7,415 bases of DNA from Geothrix sp. (lineage in GTDB: Bacteria > Acidobacteriota > Holophagae > Holophagales > Holophagaceae). Positions 1 to 5,832 of this stretch are shown here, one piece after another (the stretch's first letter is position 1; every line of letters begins with the position of its first letter). The position numbers and the translations under genes were made by a program. The notes under the pieces were generated by a model, which made no database searches, was not told where the DNA came from, and saw nothing but the letters and a program-made list of their open reading frames with translations. The DNA is taken from the NCBI GenBank assembly GCA_023701165.1, contig JAMPXL010000040.1, positions 1 to 7,415 on the forward strand, read 5' to 3'.

Positions 1-306
1 CTTGGGGTACTCGCCCCGGATCTCCAGCCCCCCCCTGCCCGCTTCGATGACGACCTTCACCTGCTCGTCCTTGCTGCTCGGCTTGAACTCGCCCGTGAAC
101 TCGACCTCCTCGCGGTCCCAGCCCTCCACGCGGATGAAGCCGTTGACGTTCTTCACCCGGAGCGTCGATCCCGCCGCCAGCGGCACAGTGCGGACCTCCG
201 TGGCCTTTTCCGCCTTGGCGGGCTGGACCACCTGGGTCTGGGCGGCGAGCGGCGTCCAGAGGATGACGGCGGCCACGGCCGCGGCGAACGGATGGATGAG
301 GGACAT
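1..306 (-). CDS. Exported DUF4097-like protein, 5' part only (runs off window)
   Basis: 102 codons are visible; the C-terminal part lies beyond position 1. The start ATG (306-304) has a strong Shine-Dalgarno, AGGAGG (complement of 312-317), five bases upstream. The N-terminus is a signal peptide: a short polar start, a hydrophobic stretch (about residues 7-18) and an Ala-Ala-Gln cleavage region near residues 21-23, so the product is secreted or periplasmic. After a charged linker, residues 44-65 read like the start of a DUF4097 beta-helix/adhesin-like domain: a Leu-Arg-Val-Lys-Asn strand, then Asn-Gly-Phe-Ile-Arg-Val-Glu-Gly-Trp-Asp, matching the family pattern of short strands with an N-x-x-G-x-I turn. 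DUF4097 proteins are putative surface or periplasmic beta-repeat proteins without a settled function. The gene is transcribed divergently from the small Cys-rich gene. The signal peptide is confident; the family call is moderate because only the first repeats are visible. Confidence 0.72.
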   Translation of the reverse strand, partial: MSLIHPFAAAVAAVILWTPLAAQTQVVQPAKAEKATEVRTVPLAAGSTLRVKNVNGFIRVEGWDREEVEFTGEFKPSSKDEQVKVVIEAGRGGLEIRGEYPK

Positions 307-339
307 GGAAGCCTCCTGCGATGTCAGAGATCGTGCCCG

Positions 340-406
340 GTGATACGAAGGGTTTCGGAGACGGTTTAGCGATCTTCCGGAAGGCCCCCCGGGAACTTCG
401 TATACT
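340..406. promoter_or_regulatory. Divergent promoter region with mirrored -10-like elements
   Basis: The 119-bp gap between the two divergent starts contains an 8-bp perfect inverted repeat, ATACGAAG (343-350) and CTTCGTAT (396-403), 45 bp apart. Each arm overlaps a -10-like hexamer that reads outward: TATACT on the plus strand (401-406), about 20 bp before the ATG at 426, and TATCAC on the minus strand (complement of 340-345), about 34 bp before the ATG at 306. I see no convincing -35 boxes, so the sigma factor is unclear. The plus-strand -10 is a 5/6 match to TATAAT. Confidence 0.35.
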
Positions 407-425
407 TGGGGCGCCCGGAGTCCCC

Positions 426-686
426 ATGCCCCAGACCATCGACCGTCCCGAGCTCAGCCCTGCCGAGTGGAAGCTCATCCAGGACCTGCGGTCCCTGCCG
501 GATGCGGCCCTGCGCGACCGCATGCAGGCCTCCCTCGGCGAGCTGCTGTTCTTCTTCCGCACCCCCCGCTGCCAGGGCATGGGCATCGAAGGCTTCCCCT
601 GCGGCGACCCCCGCTCCTCCTGCGAGGACTGCCACCAGATCTGGGACATGCTCGACCGGGTGGCCGAGCGATCCAAAAAAGCCTGA
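426..686 (+). CDS. Small Cys-rich hypothetical protein with CxxCH motif
   Basis: 86 aa, not recognised as a named family. The start at ATG 426 is chosen because GGAG (417-420) sits five bases upstream and a TATACT -10 lies at 401-406. An earlier in-frame ATG at 321 would place the promoter inside the gene and lacks a ribosome site. Residues 11-45 are helical with acidic and basic faces. The C-terminal half holds four Cys and a His: C49, C59, C66, C69 and H70, the last three as Cys-x-x-Cys-His. There is no signal peptide, so covalent heme c attachment is unlikely; a structural zinc or another metal centre is the more natural reading. The 178-aa gene follows 52 bp downstream on the same strand, possibly in the same transcript. 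Coding status is well supported by codon bias; function is unknown. Confidence 0.75.
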   Translation: MPQTIDRPELSPAEWKLIQDLRSLPDAALRDRMQASLGELLFFFRTPRCQGMGIEGFPCGDPRSSCEDCHQIWDMLDRVAERSKKA

Positions 687-738
687 ATTTTCAAGATCAC
701 CGCCAACCCTGACGAGGAATAGCACGGAGGGTGGCACC

Positions 739-1275
739 ATGAGCCGCAGGCTGAACGTCGGAATCCTGGTGGTCGAGGAGGACCGCTCGGCATGGCCGCG
801 GATCAGCGGGTTCTTCACCCACCAGCTCGCCCAGGTGGGGGCCAACCCGGCGATGGTCTTCCGCGACCAGCTGCCGCAGCGGGCCGCGGGCTTCGACCTC
901 ATCTCCCTCACAGACCGCGCGGGCCGCCTGCGGGTGGTGGACCGCCTCCTCGACCGCCCGGACCTGCTCACAGACCTCCGCCTCACCCCCATCGTGAATC
1001 TGCATGCCCCGAACCCCGGCGCCATGCACAGCGACATGCGGACCCTCCTGGGCCGGGAGGGCACAGGCCTGACCCCCGACGGGCTGTGGGTCTTCAGCCG
1101 GGACTGGATGGCCCCCTGGTTCGAGCATCCCCTCGAGTTCCCGGAGCTGGGCCTGGCCCTGGCCCCGGGGACCAGGCCCGCCACCCCCGACCGCACCTGG
1201 GCCCGGCGCTCCAGCCTCGCCCTGGGCTCGCCGGTGGCCGGGGCCTGGCTGCCCCTGCCCGCCGGCGCGCGCTAG
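739..1275 (+). CDS. Hypothetical protein, 178 aa, not recognised
   Basis: The start ATG has GGAGG (726-730) eight bases upstream, and codon use matches the neighbours. No signal peptide or membrane segment is visible. The N-terminus (about residues 4-14: Leu-Asn-Val-Gly-Ile-Leu-Val-Val-Glu-Glu-Asp) looks like the first strand plus acidic turn of an alpha/beta fold, superficially like a receiver domain. The later conserved Asp, Thr and Lys positions of a receiver cannot be placed, so I do not call it one. The middle is rich in Leu, Asp and Arg (residues 45-80), and the C-terminus is Pro/Ala/Arg-rich and probably extended. It lies 52 bp after the small Cys-rich gene. Its stop codon overlaps the stop of the convergent membrane-protein gene at a shared CTAG, so there is no spacer and no terminator between them. 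I assign no function. Confidence 0.7.
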   Translation: MSRRLNVGILVVEEDRSAWPRISGFFTHQLAQVGANPAMVFRDQLPQRAAGFDLISLTDRAGRLRVVDRLLDRPDLLTDLRLTPIVNLHAPNPGAMHSDMRTLLGREGTGLTPDGLWVFSRDWMAPWFEHPLEFPELGLALAPGTRPATPDRTWARRSSLALGSPVAGAWLPLPAGAR

Positions 1276-1745
1276 GAGGTCCGGCCCGCCAGCCAGCGGT
1301 CGCCGAAGTTCACGAGGACGGCCCCCGCGAGGATCAGCGCCGCGCCCGCGATCCGGACCCAGGAGAGGCCCCGCACCGGGAGGCCCAGCAGGCCGAAGCG
1401 GTCGAAAATCAGCGAAGAGCACACCTGTCCCGCCACGATGAGGGACACCATGGCCGCGAGGCCGATGCGCGGGGCGAGCATGGTCGTGCCGAACACGAAG
1501 AAGGCCCCCAGCACGCCGCCCAGCCACTGCCACCAGGCCACCCGCGGCAGCCCTCCCAGCGCGGCGAAGGGCTGTCCGGCCAGGGCCGAGACCAGCAGCA
1601 GCGCCAGCGTGCCCACGGCGAACGAGACCAGGGCGGCCAGCAGCGACCCACTGTGGAGCGAGTCCTTCAGCGCATTGTTGATGGCCGACTGCAGGGGGAC
1701 GGCCAGCCCGATGGCGAAGGCCATGACGAGGAACACCAGAACCAT
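1272..1745 (-). CDS. YdcZ/DUF606-type (DMT superfamily) membrane protein
   Basis: 157 aa, the usual length for the DUF606/YdcZ group of small drug/metabolite-transporter-superfamily proteins. About five hydrophobic segments are visible: near residues 2-22, 35-55, 72-89, 93-115 and 129-147. Typical family features are the early Pro-Leu-Gln-Ser-Ala-Ile-Asn-Asn-Ala-Leu run (17-26), which resembles the N-terminal P-x-Q-x-x-x-N motif, a Trp-rich loop (71-74), Phe-Gly-Thr-Thr-Met (85-89) and an Asp near 115 before the last helix. The family is assumed to work in the inner membrane; substrates are mostly unknown. ATG 1745 is chosen because GGGGAGG lies just upstream and the first membrane segment begins there. 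It is the last gene of the minus-strand cluster, 29 bp after the kinase stop. Its 3' end overlaps the convergent 178-aa gene by four bases. The family call is confident; the link to signalling is only by position. Confidence 0.85.
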   Translation of the reverse strand: MVLVFLVMAFAIGLAVPLQSAINNALKDSLHSGSLLAALVSFAVGTLALLLVSALAGQPFAALGGLPRVAWWQWLGGVLGAFFVFGTTMLAPRIGLAAMVSLIVAGQVCSSLIFDRFGLLGLPVRGLSWVRIAGAALILAGAVLVNFGDRWLAGRTS

Positions 1746-1774
1746 CCGCGCCTCCCCAAGAAGGGCCGATGGTA

Positions 1775-3190
1775 TCAGAGCGCCTCCCAGGCCTGCCGGG
1801 CATTCCCGGCGGCTCCAGCCGTGGCCGCCTTGACCCGGATGCGGAGGTCCTCCGGCAATTGGCGGGCTGCTTCCAGGGCCTGGAGCCGGAAGGGCGCCGC
1901 CAGGCCCGGCCAGGCCGACATCAGGGCCTCGGCCCACAGGACGTCCCCGAGGGCCGCGCGGGGCGCCCAGCGCCAGGGGGCGCCAAGCCCGGGTTCCCTC
2001 AGGGCCCCCAGGGCTTCGCTGGCCCGGCCTGCGCGCAGGGCCAGTTCGGCGGCGGCCTCCGCCGCTTCGCGCTGAGTGAAGGGATCGGACAGCCATGAGA
2101 GCACCGGAGCAAGGGCCGAAGCGTCCCCCACCCGGCCCAGGGCCTTCACCAGGGCGAACCGGGCGCCCTCGGGACCGAGGCGCAGGGATTCCAGCAGCCA
2201 GGGCCCGTCTCCCGGGCGGGCCGCCGCGCAGAGCCCTTCGGCGGCGGACCGCCGGACGCCCACCGGGCCTGTGGCCAGCGCATCCAGGTAGGGCCCCAGG
2301 CGGGCCTCGACCCCTTCCGTGCGCCGGGGCCCCGCCAGCGTGGCGGCTTCGCGGTCGGCGGCCCGGTACCCCGGCAGCGGCTCGGCGCCCCAGCCGGCGG
2401 CTTCGGCGCTTTCCAGCCAAATGGACAGTTCCTGTCCAAATGTTGCCATGTCCGGCAGGCGCTTCAGGGGATCCGGCTGGAGGGCGCGCAGCAGGATTCC
2501 GGCCAGCCGGGGCGGGAAACCCGGCCGGGCCGCGGCGGGCGGAAGCTGCACCTGGGCGTAGGCCTGGCCCGCGGCGTACTCGTAGAGGATGGCGCCCAGG
2601 GCGTAGACATCGCAGCGTCCATCCACGCTGCGGGGATCGCCATGCTGCTCGGGGGCCATGTAGCCCAGGGTGCCCACCACCATCTGGCTGCGGGTGGCGC
2701 GGGTGCGGCCTTCCTCCCCCTCCCACAGGCAGACTCCGAAATCCGTCACCTTGAGGCGGCCGTCCGCCGTGAACAGCAGGTTCGAGGGCTTGAGGTCCCG
2801 GTGGATCACGCCCGCCGCGTGGGCCACCTGGAGCGCGCCGCAGACCGGCACCAGGCGCCGCACCAGGGTGGCCGGAGCCTCGCCCCGGCAGGCCTTCAGG
2901 CTTCCGCCCGGCAGCAGCTCCATCACCAGGTAGGGCCAGGCGCCGCTGCGCCCGAAGGCGAAGATCTCCACCAGGTCCGGGTGGGACAGATGGGTGAGCA
3001 CCTCGCCTTCACGGAGGAACCGGCGCACCAGCCCCTCATCCCCGTGGACCTCGGGACGCAGGAGCTTCACCGCCGAGACCAAGCTGCGGAAGCGGTCCTC
3101 CCCGCGGAAAACGAGGGCCATGCCGCCTTCGCCCAGGGGCTCCAGCAGCCGCACGCTGCCAATCTGCGCGGGAGGGCGGAGGGCGCTCAT
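1775..3190 (-). CDS. Soluble Hanks-type Ser/Thr protein kinase with C-terminal HEAT-like repeats
   Basis: 471 aa. The kinase domain spans about residues 11-262 with all catalytic elements: Gly-rich loop GEGGMALVFRG (20-30), ATP lysine K42, helix-C glutamate E61 before SHPDLVEI, catalytic loop HRDLKPSN (130-137; D132, K134, N137), DFG (150-152), APE (179-181), D194 of the DVYALG motif and R244. It is an RD kinase, normally activated by activation-loop phosphorylation; T163, T166, S168 and T174 are candidates. Residues about 296-470 are Ala/Leu/Arg-rich helical pairs resembling HEAT/armadillo-type repeats, a likely protein-binding scaffold. Unlike PknB-type kinases it has no transmembrane segment or PASTA domains, so it should be cytosolic. 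The ATG lies 19 bp after the stop of the second FHA-GGDEF gene, with only a weak GGGAAGGGA ribosome site, which suggests coupled expression. FHA-domain proteins next door are obvious candidate substrates, but this is inference. Confidence 0.93.
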   Translation of the reverse strand: MSALRPPAQIGSVRLLEPLGEGGMALVFRGEDRFRSLVSAVKLLRPEVHGDEGLVRRFLREGEVLTHLSHPDLVEIFAFGRSGAWPYLVMELLPGGSLKACRGEAPATLVRRLVPVCGALQVAHAAGVIHRDLKPSNLLFTADGRLKVTDFGVCLWEGEEGRTRATRSQMVVGTLGYMAPEQHGDPRSVDGRCDVYALGAILYEYAAGQAYAQVQLPPAAARPGFPPRLAGILLRALQPDPLKRLPDMATFGQELSIWLESAEAAGWGAEPLPGYRAADREAATLAGPRRTEGVEARLGPYLDALATGPVGVRRSAAEGLCAAARPGDGPWLLESLRLGPEGARFALVKALGRVGDASALAPVLSWLSDPFTQREAAEAAAELALRAGRASEALGALREPGLGAPWRWAPRAALGDVLWAEALMSAWPGLAAPFRLQALEAARQLPEDLRIRVKAATAGAAGNARQAWEAL

Positions 3191-3209
3191 GCAGGTCCCT
3201 TCCCGGAGC

Positions 3210-4109
3210 TCACGGCGCCTGGGCCACGCGGTTCCGGCCCTCGGCCTTGGCGCGATGGAGGGCCGCGTCGGCCCGGGCCAGCAGGGCGCCCCCGCTGGTG
3301 TCGCTGGGCTTCAGGTCGGCCACCCCCAGGCTGCACGTGGCGTGGAGGACGCTCCCTTCCCCGGCATCCACGGGATGCCCGGCGAGGGCGGCCCGGAGGT
3401 CCTCCGCGGCGTTCAGGGCCAGGGCCGCGGAGGTCTCCGGGAGGATGGCCAGGAATTCCTCGCCACCGAGCCGGCCCACGGGATCCGACACCCGGAGGCG
3501 CCGGGCCAGGTGGCCGCCGAAGGCCTGGATCACGCGATCCCCGGCCTCAGGGCCATGCCCGATGTTGATCTGCTCAAGGCCGTCCAGGTCCGCCAGGATG
3601 ACCGCCAGAGGCCGCTGGTGCCGCCGGGCCAGCTCGAAATGGGCCTCCAGCTGGGCCAGCACCGCGGCTCGGCTGCCAACACCGGTAAGGCCATCCAGGG
3701 TGCCATGGGCGCCGCTCTCCTGCTGGTACTGGCGGTCGAGCAGGTCCAGCCGCTTGAGCTTGAAGGCATGGGCGCCCACGCGCAGCACATCTCCCGGATG
3801 GAGGGCCACGGGCCCGGGCTCCGCCTCGGCCCGGCGGCCGTTCACATACAGCCCATTGGTGGAACCCAGGTCGCGCAGCGATACGGTGGCGCCGCCCGGG
3901 ACCGGTTCCAGCCGCGCATGCCGCCGGCTCACCTCAGGCTCCGGAAGGCAGAGCCCGCATTCCGCAGAGCGGCCGATGTCCAGGCCATCCGGTGGCAGAG
4001 GGATCACCTCGCCCAGGGGCTGGCCGATGTAGCGGATCAGGATCCAGGCACGGGCCTCCGGCGCCCCTGGCCGGGTGGATGGGTCGGGAGCCGCGGATTC
4101 GGGGGACAT
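3210..4109 (-). CDS. FHA-GGDEF protein with a partly degenerate cyclase active site
   Basis: 299 aa. A Pro/Ser/Thr-rich tail (1-20) precedes an FHA domain (about 22-118) with the phospho-Thr-binding signature: GRS (46-48), SRRH (61-64) and STNG (83-86) followed by VNG. A short linker leads to a GGDEF domain (about 135-299). GGEEF (215-219), the metal aspartates D174/D176, N182, D191 and the RxxD inhibitory c-di-GMP site (R206-D209, five residues before GGEEF) are present. The loop that reads D-x-D-x-F-K-x-I-N-D-x-x-G-H in active enzymes is altered: F to L178, K to E179, the Asp after Asn to I183, and the His to P187. The phosphate-contacting lysine is therefore a glutamate, and activity may be reduced or lost while c-di-GMP binding stays possible. 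It starts 20 bp after the stop of its canonical paralogue and is followed by the kinase. Confidence 0.92.
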   Translation of the reverse strand: MSPESAAPDPSTRPGAPEARAWILIRYIGQPLGEVIPLPPDGLDIGRSAECGLCLPEPEVSRRHARLEPVPGGATVSLRDLGSTNGLYVNGRRAEAEPGPVALHPGDVLRVGAHAFKLKRLDLLDRQYQQESGAHGTLDGLTGVGSRAAVLAQLEAHFELARRHQRPLAVILADLDGLEQINIGHGPEAGDRVIQAFGGHLARRLRVSDPVGRLGGEEFLAILPETSAALALNAAEDLRAALAGHPVDAGEGSVLHATCSLGVADLKPSDTSGGALLARADAALHRAKAEGRNRVAQAP

Positions 4110-4129
4110 CGCCCCCAGTCTATCTCAGC

Positions 4130-5050
4130 TCACCCCGAGCACACGCGGTTCCGTCCCTCCAGCTTGGCCCGGTAGAGGCCCGCGTCCGCCCGGGCCAGCA
4201 TCTGGCCCGCGTCCAGGTCCCCGGCAAGGCGCTCGGTGATGCCGAGGCTGCACGTGACCACCAGGCCGCCTCCCGCCACGGGCACGGGGAATTCGGCCAG
4301 GGCCCTCCGGAGGCGCTCGGCGAAGGTCTGGGCGCCGGCCAGATCCGTTTCGGGAAGGATCATCAGGAACTCTTCTCCTCCGATGCGCCCCGCCAGGTCC
4401 GCCTCGCGCAGCGTGTTCCGGAGGCGCTCCCCGAAGGTCTGGAGGACGAAGTCTCCGGCGCCGTGGCCGAAGGTGTCATTGATCCGCTTGAAGCAGTCCA
4501 GGTCGCCCATCACCACCGACAGCGGCCGCCCATAGCGCAAGCTCAGGCCGAAGCGGGTCTGGAATTCCCCGAGGGTGCTGCTCCGGTTGGCCAGGCCCGT
4601 GAGGGGGTCCTTGGTGCTGAGGTCCAGCAGGGTCTCGTGGAAGGCCCGCTCCAGCGGATCCATGGCCACCAGCTTCAGCACGTGGGCGCCGATGGCCAGG
4701 CGGTCCCCTGCCCGCAGGACCACCGCCCCGCCGGGCCGCTCCCCGTTCACCAGGGTGCCGTTGGTGGAGCCCAGGTCCTCAAGCCGGACCTGGCCGCCCT
4801 CCAGGAGAACCCGCGCGTGGTGGCGGCTCACTTCGCTGTCCAGCAGCGCCACCTGGACATCCGGGGCGCGGCCGATGAGGGATTCACCGGGAGGCAGGGG
4901 GAAGATGCGCCCCAGCGCAGCGCCCGCATAGGCCACCAGGGCCCACTCTGCCGGCGCGCCAAGGCCTTCGCCCTCCCCCCGGGGCCGTGCCACCGTGGGC
5001 ATCTCGATGCTGGCGGGGGTTGGCTGCGCGGCGGGGCGTGGGCGCGTCAA
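4130..5050 (-). CDS. FHA-GGDEF diguanylate cyclase, canonical active site
   Basis: 306 aa from a TTG start at 5050. The tail (1-34) is Pro/Ala-rich with T2, T11, S14 and T19. The FHA domain (about 36-127) has GR (60-61), SRHH (75-78), STNG (95-98) and VNG (101-103). The GGDEF domain (about 145-306) is complete: DPLTGLANR (148-156), D183/D185, FK (187-188), IND (190-192), GH (195-196), D200, GGEEF (224-228) and an RxxD inhibitory site (R215-D218). It should condense two GTP into c-di-GMP in the cytosol under FHA control. TTG 5050 is preferred because GGAGG lies four bases upstream, it overlaps the preceding stop as TTGA, and the codons between it and the ATG at 5002 have GC-rich third positions. 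ATG 5002 (290 aa) is the alternative and has only a poor ribosome site. The protein is a tandem paralogue of the next gene. Confidence 0.92.
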   Translation of the reverse strand: MTRPRPAAQPTPASIEMPTVARPRGEGEGLGAPAEWALVAYAGAALGRIFPLPPGESLIGRAPDVQVALLDSEVSRHHARVLLEGGQVRLEDLGSTNGTLVNGERPGGAVVLRAGDRLAIGAHVLKLVAMDPLERAFHETLLDLSTKDPLTGLANRSSTLGEFQTRFGLSLRYGRPLSVVMGDLDCFKRINDTFGHGAGDFVLQTFGERLRNTLREADLAGRIGGEEFLMILPETDLAGAQTFAERLRRALAEFPVPVAGGGLVVTCSLGITERLAGDLDAGQMLARADAGLYRAKLEGRNRVCSG

Positions 5051-5832
5051 GGATCCTCCACGAAACAGCTGACCAGGGCGCCGTCGTCCTTGCGCCGCGC
5101 CAACACGAAGGGCGACCGGGCCGCCGCGAGGGCGGCGGGTTCGAGCCGCAGCAGGATGCGCCCCTGGCGGGCATCGTGCCGCAGGTCCGCCACCCCCTTG
5201 CGGGGAATCCGGAACAGGCCGAGCACCTCGAGGTTCCGCACATTCTCCCCCGTTCCGCGCACCAACTGGAGGCTGTAGCGCATCCAGAGCCCCTGGGGCA
5301 GCCGCTGGACATCCTCGCCCTGGAAGGGCACCGCCAGGGTGAGCATGGTCTCCAGGCCAGGCCGGGCCGGGCCGGCGCCCAGCCCCGGGTCCAGCCGCCG
5401 GGCGGCAGGCCGCGCCAGCGGTTCCGACAGGCGCCGGGCCACCGGCCGCGCAAGCGCCTCCACGCGCCCGGAGACCGCGGTCCGGCGCGGCAGCGGAGGC
5501 ACCGCCATCTTCGTGGCACGGCCCGCTTCCAGCGGTTCCATATGCACCACCGTGGCGCCGGCGGCCCATTGAGTCCAGCCGGCCTCATGCGCCAACCGGG
5601 CGTGGAAGGGCTCCAGGGCCCGGCCCTCCACGGCGTCCTGCAGCAGCACCATCGCTTTCGGATCCGCCTGGGGGGGCTCCAGGCCCGGGCGGCCCTCCAC
5701 CTGCAGGCCGGGAGAGCCGTGACTGTGCATCACGAACCGCGCGGGAGCCGCCTCCACCACCTTCAGGCCCGAGAAGGCCCGCCGCAGCGTCTCGGCCGCG
5801 TCCGCCATCGCGTCCTTGACCCGTCCGAGCAT
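5047..5832 (-). CDS. Hypothetical protein, 261 aa, with Pro/Arg-rich repeat linker
   Basis: I do not recognise the family. The ATG is at 5832 in a TGATG that shares one base with the preceding stop; AAGGA lies six bases upstream, so translation is probably coupled. Three parts can be seen: an N-terminal region (1-105) of mixed helix and strand; a basic, Ala/Pro/Arg-rich linker (106-160) that contains a 12-residue tandem repeat (125-136 and 137-148); and a C-terminal domain (161-261) predicted to be mostly beta, with a Leu-x-Leu-Val-Arg-Gly-Thr-Gly-Glu-Asn core (188-197) and alternating hydrophobic strands to the end. There is no signal peptide or membrane segment, so it is probably cytosolic. 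It lies directly upstream of the canonical FHA-GGDEF gene, overlapping its TTG start by four bases. That tight coupling suggests a partner or regulator of the cyclases, but there is no motif to prove it. Confidence 0.82.
   Translation of the reverse strand: MLGRVKDAMADAAETLRRAFSGLKVVEAAPARFVMHSHGSPGLQVEGRPGLEPPQADPKAMVLLQDAVEGRALEPFHARLAHEAGWTQWAAGATVVHMEPLEAGRATKMAVPPLPRRTAVSGRVEALARPVARRLSEPLARPAARRLDPGLGAGPARPGLETMLTLAVPFQGEDVQRLPQGLWMRYSLQLVRGTGENVRNLEVLGLFRIPRKGVADLRHDARQGRILLRLEPAALAAARSPFVLARRKDDGALVSCFVEDP
5389..5460 (-). repeat. 36-bp imperfect tandem repeat inside the 261-aa gene
   Basis: Two in-frame units (5425-5460 and 5389-5424) encode EALARPVARRLS and EPLARPAARRLD, nine of twelve residues identical. 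Synonymous differences between the copies (for example ctt/ctg and ccg/cct) show it is an old duplication rather than a fresh slippage event. It lies in the flexible linker between the two halves of the protein and gives regularly spaced Arg pairs. Confidence 0.75.

Noticed and set aside
391..409. AACTTCGTATA resembles a loxP arm, with an inverted partner nearby
   Set aside because: The partner (343-350) lies on the wrong side and 45 bp away, so the arms point outward and there is no 8-bp spacer. Chance similarity; a promoter -10 explains it better.
321..425. Upstream in-frame ATG (321) extending the Cys-rich protein by 35 residues
   Set aside because: No ribosome site, and it would bury the TATACT element; ATG 426 has GGAG at five bases.
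609..635. CxxCH read as a c-type cytochrome
   Set aside because: No signal peptide, only one motif, and no other cytochrome features in the 86-aa protein.
366..1196. Long open frame on the minus strand, opposite the Cys-rich and 178-aa genes
   Set aside because: Arg/Pro/Ser-rich shadow translation typical of high-GC DNA; the plus-strand frames have proper starts and codon bias.
1746..2726. N-terminal extension of the YdcZ-type protein far into the kinase gene
   Set aside because: The extension is out-of-frame kinase sequence; family length and the ribosome site fix the start at 1745.
2642..3568. Long open plus-strand frames opposite the kinase and FHA-GGDEF genes
   Set aside because: Low-complexity shadows of genes with unmistakable conserved motifs on the other strand.
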